Shown in pieces: positions 1-9,481 of a stretch of DNA of 64,000 nt. The DNA is taken from NCBI RefSeq assembly GCF_032814565.1, contig NZ_CP136521.1, positions 3,196,501 to 3,260,500 of the forward strand, read 5' to 3'. This stretch comes from Hwangdonia lutea. Its GTDB lineage: Bacteria > Bacteroidota > Bacteroidia > Flavobacteriales > Flavobacteriaceae. How positions within the stretch are numbered: the stretch's first letter is position 1; every line of letters begins with the position of its first letter. The notes below the pieces were generated by a model, which worked only from the letters and a program-made list of their open reading frames with translations, did not search any database and had not been told where the DNA came from. Both the position numbers and the translations under genes were made by a program.

Positions 1-3000
1 GGATGCGGTACATAAACCAGAATCTACATTTAAAGATACGTTTGACGGACAAGTAATGGTTGGGTCAATATCATCAATTACTGTTACTGTTTGTGTACAC
101 GTTGCTGTGTTGCCCGTGTCGTCGGTTACTGTCCAAGTAACAATGGTGTTACCTAATGGGTATATTGCAGGTGCGTCGTTAGTTACCGTATCTACAGAAC
201 AGTTATCGTCAACTATTGGTGTCCCTAAGGTTACGCCAGACGCTGTACATAAGCCAGCATCCACGTTTACAGAAACATCTGCAGGACAGGTAATAGTTGG
301 GTTTGTCGTGTCTTCAACAATTACTGTTTGATCAACATCAATGCTATTCCCATTGCCATCGTCAAAATTCCAAGTGATAATAAATGTACCTTGAGTTGTA
401 TATGTTAATGGATCAGTCGTTGTTCCTGTAATTGTATTGCCATTACAATTATCTGTAATTACGGGTATAGGAGCAGTGACCGAACATTGGCCAATTAAAT
501 CCGCAAGGGTTGGTTCTTCGGGTTCTGTGGTGTCGTCGACAATTACTGTTTGATCCACATCAATACTATTCCCGTTTCCATCGTCAAATGTCCATGTGAT
601 AACAAACGTACCTTGAGTATTATAGGTGGTAGGGTCGGTTGTTGTACCGGTAATAATGCCAGAGCAGTTATCATTAGTAGTAGGAGCTATAGCCGTTACG
701 CCACATTGCCCGGTTAAATCTTCCAATCTTGGTGTTTCTGGATTTGTTGTATCATCCACAATCACAGTTTGATCCACATCAATACTATTCCCGTTACCAT
801 CGTCGAAGGTCCACGTAATAGTATATGTGCCTTGAGTATTATAAGTTGTAGAATTTGTAGTGGAGGCCGTAATAGTACCTAAACAGTTATCATCTGTTGT
901 CGGTGCAACAGCTGTTACCGAACATTGCCCAGTTAAAACCGGAAGGTTTGGAGTATCTGGGTTTGTGGTATCATTAACAATGATATTCTGATCAACATTA
1001 ATGCTATTACCGTTGCCATCGTCAAAATTCCAAGTGATAACATATGTACCTTGTGTATTATAGATTAATGGATCGCTAGTAGTTCCAGAGATTGGTGCCC
1101 CATTACAATTATCTGTAATTACAGGTATAGGTGCAGTGACTGAACATTGGCCATTTAAATCTGGAAGGACTGGTTCCTCAGGCTCTGTGGTGTCATCAAC
1201 AATTACAGTTTGATCAACATCAATACTATTACCGTTACCATCATCAAACGTCCAAGTGATTACAAATGTACCTTGAGAATTATAAGTTAAAGGGTCTGTA
1301 GTTGTACCAGTTATTGTGCCAGAACAATTGTCTTCTGTAGTTGGAGCGATTGCGGTTACGCTACATTGACCTGTTAAAACCGCTAGTCTAGGTGTATCTG
1401 GATTTGTGGTATCCTTAACAATAATGTTCTGATTAACATCTATACTGTTACCATTGCCATCATCGAAAGTCCAAGTAATAACGAATGTGCCTTGTGAATT
1501 ATAGGTTAAAGGATCTGTGGTTGTACCAGTAATGATACCAGAACAAATATCTCCCGTAGTAGGTGCTGTTGCGGTTACTGAACACTCCCCAGTTAAATCT
1601 GGAAGAGTTGGGGTACTTGGGCTTGTAGTATCAGTAATGGTTATGGTTTGCGTTACATCAATAGAATTGCCACAATCATCCGTTACCCTGTACGTCCTTG
1701 TAATAATTTCGGGATTTGTTCCCCCATCTGAAACATCAGAGACATAGGTAACAGTTGGTGTAAAACCAGAATTATCTGCTTCATCTGTAACTACCAAGAC
1801 ATCAGGTGGAGGTATAGTGGCACCACATTCAATATCAAAAGGTGAAGGATTACTTGCGGTTGGCGGTTCATTTATATAGTCCAAATAGTTAATGCCTATG
1901 ATTATTGGAGTAGGTATTGGTTCTCCAGCACAATTACCTGTTGTTTCATAGCCTTGTATTAAAGGGAAATCAAAGGGTACATTGGATACCGCTCCAACAC
2001 CTGTAATGGTGCCAGTGAGTGAAACATTAGGGTCAAAAGAGGGGTCGGATAGCATGGTACAATCCCTAGTTACCGTTAAGCTAAAACTAATAGTTGCCAA
2101 AACATCATCTGGAGCTGGAGGAACGGGTAAAGTGCCTAAATCCCATACTATAGAGCCGTTAGGGCCAAAGCCTGGACCTGTTCTATATTGGGGAGTGTTT
2201 GTTGTCGTATATGTACCTGGATTAGGAAACCCTGTTGAAATGTTTAAATTACTTGGGTCTATAGTATCAGGTACAGGAATAGTAATTAGTGTATTATCAG
2301 TAGCCTCGGTTCCTGTATTTCTTATTTCTAAAATATAATCCGAAAATTGACCTGGTTCTAAAATATCTGGTGGATTGGGTGTGTTTCCGTTTATAGAAGT
2401 GATATTCAGTACGCCTTCTGGTTCTGGAACGTAAGCATCAACAGCGAAGGTTACGTTAAAGATGGTATAGGTGTCAAAAGTTGTCCCGTAATTAAATGAT
2501 GTTTGGGTTTGTCCGTTTGCAATTATAGTGTTACCGGTATTATCAATATCAAACATCATCACATCTATACCAGTATTATTGTATAGGTTTGGATCGCGAG
2601 GATTTCCCCCTGTTAAGATGGATCCCGTAAAAAAGTTATTTGGAGTGTTCTCTGAGTGTGATAGACGCGTATAAGTGCCTGAATTTAATTGTTCTATTTC
2701 AAAATAATCTTCGGTAAAACCTCTTTCGCCTTCACCCCCCATAACACCTAATTTTAAGTTTACTTCGCCGCTTTGTGCTGCATTGAAGCCAGAGACAGGG
2801 ATTGAGTATACGTTATTATTAAAACTTCTAACAAAAGCATAGCCATCAAAAACGGTAATATCCCGCCATTTCATTTTGGAATTTTCGTAAACCACAACCA
2901 TACCCCAACCTGCAGATAATCCAGTACCATCTATAATTCCCTCTCTACCCGGTAAATCGCCTACAAAGTATTCGCCAATACCGTTTCGCTGTACGTAATC

Positions 3001-3618
3001 AGTGATTTCTGTATAACCTGTAAAAATATTTCTATATTCGTTTTCGGGAAATAAAATTTCGTTTGTTGGTTCAGCGGTAAAGTCAGTATAAAAATTGTCG
3101 TCTGGACCTTTAATACGTATTTTTCGTTTATCTAATTGTTTTGTAACCCCATTTTTGGTTACGTTAAATGTGTTGGGGTTACCATCGCCGTCTGCATCTG
3201 CATCAACACCTTGGTCAACCCTTCCAGTCCAATAGATACCTGCATAGATAATTTTTGAACACCCGGGATCGGCTTTGTTTTCTGTTGATAGTGCTAGCGT
3301 TGCGGAAGAGGAATTAATAGTATTGAACGTGTTGCCTGGAAAAACCACATCATCACGATCAACAAATCTCATGTCCTCATCATTGTTACTATTATCTGAG
3401 TAATTAACTAAAGTCAGGTTGGTATTGCCTATCATAGTAAAATCCCCTTTTATAGTATATATGGTTTTGCTGGGCGAATTTACAGAGGTTCTTGGAGTAA
3501 AATCCACCTCTACTTGACCATAACTATTTGAAGAAAACAAAAAAAGAATACAGGCAATTACGAAGATTTTCGCATAACCAATATTAATTATTGCTTTAGT
3601 AGCGTATAGTTTTTTCAT
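1..3618 (-). CDS. Giant HYR/Ig-repeat secreted surface protein (C-terminus outside window)
   Basis: The frame is open from an ATG at 3618 to the window edge (1206 codons, no stop), so the C-terminus is missing. Residues 1-35 form a signal peptide (basic start, hydrophobic core, ending near NSYGQ). A globular N-terminal part of about 420 residues follows, typical of Bacteroidota surface proteins, then a DUF11-like segment and six near-identical 73-residue Ig-like repeats containing GQCSVTAP- and TWTFDDGNGNS-type motifs. HYR-type repeats with TITCP motifs reach the window edge. The family is usually exported by the type IX system through a C-terminal sorting domain, which cannot be checked here. 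A role in adhesion or gliding is inferred. The gene follows a small secreted gene by about 34 bases, so the two are probably co-transcribed. Confidence 0.85.
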   Translation of the reverse strand, partial: MKKLYATKAIINIGYAKIFVIACILFLFSSNSYGQVEVDFTPRTSVNSPSKTIYTIKGDFTMIGNTNLTLVNYSDNSNNDEDMRFVDRDDVVFPGNTFNTINSSSATLALSTENKADPGCSKIIYAGIYWTGRVDQGVDADADGDGNPNTFNVTKNGVTKQLDKRKIRIKGPDDNFYTDFTAEPTNEILFPENEYRNIFTGYTEITDYVQRNGIGEYFVGDLPGREGIIDGTGLSAGWGMVVVYENSKMKWRDITVFDGYAFVRSFNNNVYSIPVSGFNAAQSGEVNLKLGVMGGEGERGFTEDYFEIEQLNSGTYTRLSHSENTPNNFFTGSILTGGNPRDPNLYNNTGIDVMMFDIDNTGNTIIANGQTQTSFNYGTTFDTYTIFNVTFAVDAYVPEPEGVLNITSINGNTPNPPDILEPGQFSDYILEIRNTGTEATDNTLITIPVPDTIDPSNLNISTGFPNPGTYTTTNTPQYRTGPGFGPNGSIVWDLGTLPVPPAPDDVLATISFSLTVTRDCTMLSDPSFDPNVSLTGTITGVGAVSNVPFDFPLIQGYETTGNCAGEPIPTPIIIGINYLDYINEPPTASNPSPFDIECGATIPPPDVLVVTDEADNSGFTPTVTYVSDVSDGGTNPEIITRTYRVTDDCGNSIDVTQTITITDTTSPSTPTLPDLTGECSVTATAPTTGDICSGIITGTTTDPLTYNSQGTFVITWTFDDGNGNSIDVNQNIIVKDTTNPDTPRLAVLTGQCSVTAIAPTTEDNCSGTITGTTTDPLTYNSQGTFVITWTFDDGNGNSIDVDQTVIVDDTTEPEEPVLPDLNGQCSVTAPIPVITDNCNGAPISGTTSDPLIYNTQGTYVITWNFDDGNGNSINVDQNIIVNDTTNPDTPNLPVLTGQCSVTAVAPTTDDNCLGTITASTTNSTTYNTQGTYTITWTFDDGNGNSIDVDQTVIVDDTTNPETPRLEDLTGQCGVTAIAPTTNDNCSGIITGTTTDPTTYNTQGTFVITWTFDDGNGNSIDVDQTVIVDDTTEPEEPTLADLIGQCSVTAPIPVITDNCNGNTITGTTTDPLTYTTQGTFIITWNFDDGNGNSIDVDQTVIVEDTTNPTITCPADVSVNVDAGLCTASGVTLGTPIVDDNCSVDTVTNDAPAIYPLGNTIVTWTVTDDTGNTATCTQTVTVIDDIDPTITCPSNVSLNVDSGLCTAS
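310..1632 (-). repeat. Six tandem 219-bp coding repeats in a three-unit super-repeat
   Basis: Each unit encodes 73 residues, and the segment for FDDGNGNS recurs about every 219-222 bases near 352, 574, 793, 1012, 1231 and 1450. Units differ at their N-terminal ends. Four carry SVTA-APTT-type segments and two carry SVTAPIPVITDNCNG. Read in protein order the pattern is B-B-A-B-B-A, so a block of about 657 bases seems to have been duplicated. Confidence 0.85.
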
Positions 3619-3652
3619 GTGTTAATCTTTAAAAAATTTACCTTATGCTGTA

Positions 3653-4162
3653 TTATGATGGTGTTTCAGTTGAATAAAAAACCCTTACATTAGAGTTTGA
3701 TGTTATAAATTTCGCTATTTGATCGGCAGTACATTTAAAATGGCATTTTATAAATACATATTTAAGCTTCCCAAGGTTGTTGTTGGCAGTTAAATCCAAT
3801 TTGTTATTCAAATCACTTTGCTTTTTTAGAGTTACGGTAATTAACTCTACACTGTTATAGTCGCTATTGTTTAACAAACCAAAAGATTTACTATCGCCAA
3901 TCGTTACTTTTTGTACTTTACCTTTGCCATAAATCTTACTAATAGTATTGTTATTAATATATGCCGTGGTATGCAAATTTTGTGCGAGCTTATAAAACCC
4001 ATCTCTATCGTTCGATTTAGTTATTGCTGTTTTCGATTGCTTGCTCTCGTTGGTAAGCTCGAAAATACCATATTCTTGAGCCGAAACATTTTCTACAGAT
4101 AATATAGACACCATGCAGGCAAGTAATAAGGTTAAGAATGTTATAGCTGATTTATTTTTCAT
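3653..4162 (-). CDS. Small secreted protein of unknown function
   Basis: I do not recognise a family. The 169-residue product has a clear signal peptide (MKNKSAITF then a hydrophobic stretch, cleavage likely after NVSAQ). The mature part is rich in Asn, Ser and Lys and ends in a segment with two cysteines (KCHFKC) that could form a disulfide. It lies just upstream of the giant repeat protein on the same strand with a gap of about 34 bases, which suggests an operon and perhaps a shared role at the cell surface. That link is inferred from position only. Confidence 0.7.
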   Translation of the reverse strand: MKNKSAITFLTLLLACMVSILSVENVSAQEYGIFELTNESKQSKTAITKSNDRDGFYKLAQNLHTTAYINNNTISKIYGKGKVQKVTIGDSKSFGLLNNSDYNSVELITVTLKKQSDLNNKLDLTANNNLGKLKYVFIKCHFKCTADQIAKFITSNSNVRVFYSTETPS

Positions 4163-4621
4163 AATAATTAAATTTAAAACGATACTATTATAAACACTAA
4201 TATTATTTGTTAATCACTACAAGTGACTGAAAAACACATAACAGAGTAAAATTTTTGAGGGAAAAATTGTGAGGGAAAACATTGAAAACCAATGTTGTTT
4301 TGCTTATGGTGATTAGATTCGGAATCATAACTTGTTTATTTTATAAGTAGGTAAGACAAAAAAACGCATATGATACAGTTAAATCAAAAATAAATGTTAA
4401 ATCACTTATAAATTCGTTAAAATGGCAGCAGTCAACACTTTGTCGATTTAATAATTCAACTCACCGACCTCGATATGCGCGTAAAAACAAGTTGTTTGGT
4501 TTTTAATTTCCTTCATTCCATTTTTTTAGTTAAATTTCTAAAATATTAAAACACAAATAAATTGATTTTTATTGACGAAAATAGTTTTTAATCGATAAAA
4601 AATACATTTAATCGATATATT
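4163..4621. other. Divergent intergenic region with direct repeats
   Basis: This gap separates the leftward surface-protein genes from the rightward sixA-ppk1-ppx operon and should contain both promoters. I found no clean TAnnTTTG element. Two direct repeats are visible: TGAGGGAAAA twice near 4255-4280, and TTTAATCGATA at 4587-4597 and 4607-4617 immediately before the sixA start. No convincing ORF or RNA gene was seen. Confidence 0.5.
4587..4617 (+). promoter_or_regulatory. Paired TTTAATCGATA direct repeat before sixA
   Basis: Two identical 11-base copies start exactly 20 bases apart, about two helical turns, and end 4 bases before the sixA ATG. The core ATCGAT is itself palindromic. This arrangement fits an operator, but no binding protein is known to me, so the role is inferred. 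Confidence 0.3.
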
Positions 4622-5107
4622 ATGAAAAAACTGATTTTAGTTAGGCACGCCAAATCCTCTTGGAAACATAACGTAATTGATCACCAAAGACCTTTAAATA
4701 AACGAGGGAAAAATGATGTTGAAACAGTATCGAAATACTTTAAATCACATGGTTTAAAAATAGATAAAGTGCTTTCTAGCGATGCCGTTCGTGCAAAAAC
4801 AACAGCAGATGCTTTTGTTTCAAACCTGGAAATTGATAAAAGTATAATGGATTTAAACCATAAATTATACGATTTTTCAGGTAGCGATCTTATTCAAACC
4901 ATTAAAGCCGTTGGTGCCTCGGTAGACAATCTCATGGTTTTTGGACATAATCATGCCATTACTGATTTTGTGAATACATATGGCGATAAGTACATTGAAA
5001 ACGTACCAACTTGCGGTGTTACAATTATTAATTTCGATATCAATACATGGGCCGATTTAAAACCGGGAAAAACAGTTTACACATTATTCCCAAAAGATTT
5101 AAAATAA
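4622..5107 (+). CDS. sixA: SixA-type phosphohistidine phosphatase
   Basis: This 161-residue histidine phosphatase superfamily protein has the catalytic RHAKSSW motif at residues 8-14 (the RHG-type motif) and a second conserved histidine in FGHNH near residue 107. SixA proteins remove phosphate from phosphohistidine on signalling and phosphotransfer proteins in the cytoplasm. Its size matches the short SixA branch rather than phosphoglycerate mutases. It is the first gene before ppk1 and ppx, so it may act in phosphate or polyphosphate control, perhaps on the phosphohistidine of Ppk1. That last idea is inference. Confidence 0.85.
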   Translation: MKKLILVRHAKSSWKHNVIDHQRPLNKRGKNDVETVSKYFKSHGLKIDKVLSSDAVRAKTTADAFVSNLEIDKSIMDLNHKLYDFSGSDLIQTIKAVGASVDNLMVFGHNHAITDFVNTYGDKYIENVPTCGVTIINFDINTWADLKPGKTVYTLFPKDLK

Positions 5108-5188
5108 TCCATATTTTAAGCCGTAATTCCGTATTAAATATTCGTGCAAATAGAATATATTTGTTACTATATTCCCTTAAATAAAAAC

Positions 5189-7252
5189 ATGACGAAAGCC
5201 GAAAAACACACCAATAGTTATATAAATAGAGAAATAAGTTGGTTGCAATTTAATGCCAGGGTTTTACAAGAGGCTACAGATGAGACTGTGCCGTTAATTG
5301 AACGTTTACGTTTTTTGGGTATTTTTTCTAATAATTTAGATGAGTTTTTTAAGGTGCGCTATGCTACCGTTAAACGTATTGTAGAAGCCGGAAAAGGCGG
5401 TAAAAACGAACTTGGAGGTATTAAAGCCAAAGAGTTGCTGGAAATTATTACTCAAATTGTTATTAATCAACAAAGTGAGAGTTTAGGGGTTTTGGATACC
5501 ATAAAATCTAAATTAGAAAAAGAAAACATTTATATTATTGATGAAACCCAAATTGATTCTGCAAAACACGATTTTATTAAAAGGTATTTTGTACAAAATG
5601 TAAGTCCTGCGCTCGTTACCATCATTCTAAACGATTTGGTGCAGCTCCCAAATTTAAAGGATTCAGGGGCGTATTTGGCGGTGCGAATGCTTATGTCAAA
5701 TGGCAATAAACAATTTGCTCTTTTAGAAATACCAAAGTCTATAAACCGATTTGTTGTTTTGCCCCAAGAAGGTGATAAACAATATATTATTTTAATTGAT
5801 GATTTGCTGCGCTACTGTTTAGGAGATATATTTAATATTTTCGATTATAAAAGCATATCGACTCACATGATTAAAATTTCGCGTGATGCGGAATTGGATT
5901 TTGAAAGTGATTTGAGTAAAAGTTTTATCGAAAAAATTTCCGACAGTGTCAAGCACAGGCAAATAGGTGAACCCGTAAGATTTGTTTACGACAAAACCAT
6001 TGATGCCGACACTTTAGAGTATTTAATGACCAAAATGGGAATAGACGATACCGATAGCATTATCCCCGGTGGCCGATATCATAACCGTCGCGATTACATG
6101 AGTTTCCCGAGTTTAGGAAGAACAGACCTTCTTTACGATAAAATTGAACCCCTGCCCATAAAAGGTTTAAGTTTCGAATCCAGTATTTTTGAAGCGATTG
6201 CGAACAAAGAATTTTTACTTTACGCCCCGTATCATACATTTTCTTATGTTGTTAAGTTTTTAAGGGAAGCCGCTTTAGATCCGCAGGTAAAAACCATTAA
6301 AATTACCATTTACCGTTTGGCCGAAATATCGCATGTGGCAAGTTCGCTTATAAACGCTGCCATTAACGGTAAAACGGTTACGGTATCTATTGAATTACAA
6401 GCCCGTTTTGATGAGCAAGCCAACATCGATTACGCACAACAAATGGAAGATGAAGGCGTTAATCTTATCTTTGGCGTACAAGGTTTAAAAGTACACAGTA
6501 AAATGTGTGTTATTGAACGTGAGGAAAACACTAAAATAAAACGCTACGGTTTTATAAGCACGGGGAATTTTAACGAATCTACGGCCAAAATATATACCGA
6601 CCACACATTTTTTACTTCCGATCAAAGGATTCTAAAAGACGTCAATAAAATTTTCAACTTTTTTAATGCGAACTATAAAATATTCAGATACAAACATTTA
6701 ATTACCTCGCCCCACAATACGCAAAAAGCACTTTTCAAATTAATAAATGCGGAAATTGAAAAGGTAAAAAGGGGAGAAACGGGTTGTATCCGATTAAAAA
6801 TGAACAGTATTTCCAGTTATGTGATGATCGACAAACTTTATGAAGCCAGTCGAGCGGGTGTTAAAATTCAAATGATAGTTAGAGGTATTTGTTGTTTGAT
6901 TCCCGGAGTAAAAGGGATGAGCGAAAATATAGAAGTTATTAGCGTGGTCGATAAATTTTTAGAACACTCCAGACTTTATATCTTTGGCGAAGGCGATAAC
7001 TGTAAAGTTTATATTTCTTCGGCCGATTGGATGACCAGAAATATCGACAATAGAGTAGAGGTGAGTTGCCCTATTTATAACAACGCCATAAAACAAGAAA
7101 TAATTGATACTTATAACATTTGCTGGAACGACAATGTAAAGGCCAGATTGTTAAACACGGCAAATGAAAATGAATACCGAATAAACGATAAACCAAGAGT
7201 GAGATCACAAATTGATATTTACGATTATTATTTAAACAAGTTGCAAAAATAA
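5189..7252 (+). CDS. ppk1: Polyphosphate kinase 1
   Basis: Ppk1 reversibly transfers the terminal phosphate of ATP to polyphosphate through a phosphohistidine. The 687-residue product shows the N-terminal domain (YINREISWLQFN, NNLDEFFKVR), the central domain and two phospholipase-D-like C-terminal domains, with LKVHSKM carrying the expected HxK catalytic motif and STGNFNE after it. A GTG 45 bases upstream (5144) is in frame, but the ATG at 5189 gives the usual start just before the conserved region, so I prefer it. The gene lies about 80 bases after sixA, and ppx follows after one base. Confidence 0.93.
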   Translation: MTKAEKHTNSYINREISWLQFNARVLQEATDETVPLIERLRFLGIFSNNLDEFFKVRYATVKRIVEAGKGGKNELGGIKAKELLEIITQIVINQQSESLGVLDTIKSKLEKENIYIIDETQIDSAKHDFIKRYFVQNVSPALVTIILNDLVQLPNLKDSGAYLAVRMLMSNGNKQFALLEIPKSINRFVVLPQEGDKQYIILIDDLLRYCLGDIFNIFDYKSISTHMIKISRDAELDFESDLSKSFIEKISDSVKHRQIGEPVRFVYDKTIDADTLEYLMTKMGIDDTDSIIPGGRYHNRRDYMSFPSLGRTDLLYDKIEPLPIKGLSFESSIFEAIANKEFLLYAPYHTFSYVVKFLREAALDPQVKTIKITIYRLAEISHVASSLINAAINGKTVTVSIELQARFDEQANIDYAQQMEDEGVNLIFGVQGLKVHSKMCVIEREENTKIKRYGFISTGNFNESTAKIYTDHTFFTSDQRILKDVNKIFNFFNANYKIFRYKHLITSPHNTQKALFKLINAEIEKVKRGETGCIRLKMNSISSYVMIDKLYEASRAGVKIQMIVRGICCLIPGVKGMSENIEVISVVDKFLEHSRLYIFGEGDNCKVYISSADWMTRNIDNRVEVSCPIYNNAIKQEIIDTYNICWNDNVKARLLNTANENEYRINDKPRVRSQIDIYDYYLNKLQK

Positions 7253-7253
7253 T

Positions 7254-8159
7254 ATGCTTTCAATAAAAAAATACGCCGCTATTGATATAGGCTCAAATGC
7301 TGTACGATTACTAATTTCTAATATTATTGAAGAAAAGGGAAAACCGGTTCAGTTTAAGAAAAACTCGTTAGTGCGCGTGCCTATTCGTTTAGGTGCCGAT
7401 GTTTTTGTAAAGCAAAGAATATCAAAAGAAAATACACAGCGAATTTTAGATACCATGTTGGCTTTTAGGCTTTTAATGAAATCGCATAAAGTCGTAAAAT
7501 ATAAAGCCTGTGCTACATCGGCGATGCGAGAATCTTCCAATGGTAAAAAAATAGTCGATTTGGTGTTACAACATGCCGAAATTAGTATAGATGTTATTGA
7601 AGGTGAAGAAGAAGCAGCCATTATAGCCGCAACGGATTTAAACAAATTTATAGACAATAACAAAACCTATTTATATGTTGATGTTGGCGGCGGAAGCACC
7701 GAGTTTAGTATTATCCATAGAGGAAAACAAGAAGCTTCAAAATCGTTTAAAATAGGAACGGTAAGACTTCTTAACGATATGGTTAAAAAAGAAGCCTGGG
7801 AAGAATTGGAGCAATGGATTAAAACCAATGTAAAGCAGTACGATAAAATAGATGTTTTAGGTTCGGGTGGCAACATTAATAAAATATTCAAAATATCGGG
7901 TAAATCTATGGGTAAACCCTTAACATACTTTTACCTAAGCTCTTATTACCATTTGTTGCAAAGCTATTCTTATGAAGAGCGTATTACCGAACTTTCTTTA
8001 AATCAAGACCGTGCCGATGTTATTATTCCTGCCATGCGTATTTACCTTTCTGCCATGAAATGGAGTGGTTCAAAATACATATATGTTCCAAAAATAGGAC
8101 TTGCCGATGGCATTATCAAAAGTATATATTACGATACCGTTTCTAGCAATACACAGTAA
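7254..8159 (+). CDS. ppx: Ppx/GppA-family exopolyphosphatase
   Basis: This is an ASKHA-fold phosphatase that releases phosphate from the end of polyphosphate or hydrolyses pppGpp. Visible motifs are the phosphate-1 loop AIDIGSNAVRLL near residues 9-20 and the phosphate-2 loop YVDVGGGSTEF near 142. At 301 residues it has only the catalytic domains and lacks the C-terminal HD-like part of the long E. coli enzymes, which is common in Bacteroidota. Its start lies one base after the ppk1 stop, so the synthetic and degradative enzymes are coupled. Polyphosphate versus pppGpp preference cannot be told from sequence. Confidence 0.9.
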   Translation: MLSIKKYAAIDIGSNAVRLLISNIIEEKGKPVQFKKNSLVRVPIRLGADVFVKQRISKENTQRILDTMLAFRLLMKSHKVVKYKACATSAMRESSNGKKIVDLVLQHAEISIDVIEGEEEAAIIAATDLNKFIDNNKTYLYVDVGGGSTEFSIIHRGKQEASKSFKIGTVRLLNDMVKKEAWEELEQWIKTNVKQYDKIDVLGSGGNINKIFKISGKSMGKPLTYFYLSSYYHLLQSYSYEERITELSLNQDRADVIIPAMRIYLSAMKWSGSKYIYVPKIGLADGIIKSIYYDTVSSNTQ

Positions 8160-8267
8160 AATTTTACCATTCATCTTTTAAAACACAGGTATTATCATTT
8201 TATAATATATATTGGTCAACCTAATAATTACTAGAGTTTTAAACCCCAACCTATTAAATAATAACTT

Positions 8268-8858
8268 ATGAAAAAATTAATACTATTTACAGTACTACTT
8301 GGTTTTTCGTTTTTTGGATTTTCTCAAGATAAAGATTCTGAAAAAGCTGCAGACTCGGTTAAAGTAAAGTCGAAAGGCACAGCATTTCAAGGTGTGATGT
8401 ACGGTGTACGTGGTGGTCTTAATACTTCCAACCTTAGTTTTGATACGGCTCCAAACATGGCAAACAAACATAGAAACAGCATATTTGTTGGTTTTTTTGC
8501 TAACATTGGTTTATCAAATACAATTTCATTAATGCCGGAAATTCAATTTTCTGCTGAAGGTGCAAACGACGAAAAATTACATTTAGATTATATTCAAGCA
8601 CCCATTTTTTTCAGATTCAGGCTTAGCGAAAAAATACATATCGGCGCTGGACCCCAAGTTAGTTTAAAGGTTCATAAAGTTGATGACGGTATAAAAAACT
8701 TTGCCTATTCGGGCGTTGGCGGTATTGAATTCAAGTTATCGCATATGCTTTTTGCCGATCTCAGATATACCTATGGGTTCTCAAATGTTTTTGACGACCA
8801 TTTAAATGTTGAAGCCAAAAACTCGAACATTCAAATAGGTGTTGGTTATAAATTTTAA
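8268..8858 (+). CDS. Outer-membrane beta-barrel (PorT-like) protein
   Basis: The 196-residue product has a signal peptide (MKKLILFTVLLGFSFFGFSQ), a short charged linker, then alternating hydrophobic strands and a final GVGYKF typical of a beta-barrel C-terminal strand ending in Phe. GVRGGLNTSNLSF and MPEIQFS match the outer-membrane beta-barrel families common in Bacteroidota. It probably forms a small 8-stranded barrel in the outer membrane. Its substrate is unknown. It follows ppx by 108 bases and may have its own promoter. Confidence 0.8.
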   Translation: MKKLILFTVLLGFSFFGFSQDKDSEKAADSVKVKSKGTAFQGVMYGVRGGLNTSNLSFDTAPNMANKHRNSIFVGFFANIGLSNTISLMPEIQFSAEGANDEKLHLDYIQAPIFFRFRLSEKIHIGAGPQVSLKVHKVDDGIKNFAYSGVGGIEFKLSHMLFADLRYTYGFSNVFDDHLNVEAKNSNIQIGVGYKF

Positions 8859-8897
8859 CTTTATTGATGTTAAATACCTTATTTTGTGGTTGTTAAT

Positions 8898-9479
8898 TTA
8901 ACCATGAATGGTTTCGGATTTTCCGAGGTTAGCCATAATTTTACTCTCATATTCCAGAAGTTGCTGCCATTTGGTGTCAACTTCTTTTTTATTGCCGTAC
9001 TGTCTCGCAAAGCCTAAAAACATGGTGTAATGGTTGGCTTCGCTTACCATGAGTTTTCTGTAAAAATCGGCTAATTCTTTGTCCTCTAATTCCTCCGATA
9101 GCAATCTAAAACGCTCGCAGCTTCGGGCTTCAATTAAGGCCGCGTATAACAATCGATGCACTAATTGTGTGGTTCTGCTTCCGCCTTTTGGAAAAAACTT
9201 CATTAATTGCACGACATAATCATCGCGTCGGTCTCTACCTAAGGTCCAACCACGTTTTAATATGATATCGTGTACCATTTTAAAATGACTGATTTCCTCT
9301 TTTACTAAAGCCACCATTTCTTGCACCAAATCGGTATATTCGGGGAAACTAACTATTAAAGATATGGCGGTGCTTGTGGCTTTTTGTTCGCAAAAAGCAT
9401 GATCGGTAAGGATGTCTTCAATATTTTTTTCTACAATGTTAACCCAACGCGGATCGGTTGGTAATTTTAATCCTAGCAT
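8898..9479 (-). CDS. miaE: tRNA 2-methylthio-N6-isopentenyladenosine hydroxylase (MiaE-like)
   Basis: MiaE is a ferritin-like non-heme diiron enzyme that hydroxylates the ms2i6A modification at tRNA position 37. The 193-residue protein shows the expected helical bundle with metal-ligand motifs FCEQKA, EEISHF, EARSCERF and EANHY in the order of the diiron ligands. Its size and the opening LGLKLPTDPRW match the family. It is the last gene of a likely dnaX, lipoprotein, miaE transcript, its start lying two bases after the lipoprotein stop. Confidence 0.9.
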   Translation of the reverse strand: MLGLKLPTDPRWVNIVEKNIEDILTDHAFCEQKATSTAISLIVSFPEYTDLVQEMVALVKEEISHFKMVHDIILKRGWTLGRDRRDDYVVQLMKFFPKGGSRTTQLVHRLLYAALIEARSCERFRLLSEELEDKELADFYRKLMVSEANHYTMFLGFARQYGNKKEVDTKWQQLLEYESKIMANLGKSETIHG

Positions 9480-9481
9480 AA

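Noticed and set aside
310-1632. Regularly spaced repeats that might be a CRISPR array
   Set aside because: The repeats are 219 bases long, in frame and within an open coding sequence on the minus strand. They encode Ig-like domains.
56-2338. Plus-strand ORFs within the giant repeat gene
   Set aside because: They lie in other frames of a clear minus-strand coding region and read as low-complexity Val/Ser/Thr-rich shadows of the repeats.
5144-5188. Longer Ppk1 start at GTG
   Set aside because: The extra 15 residues are hydrophobic and not part of the family. ATG at 5189 gives the conserved start.
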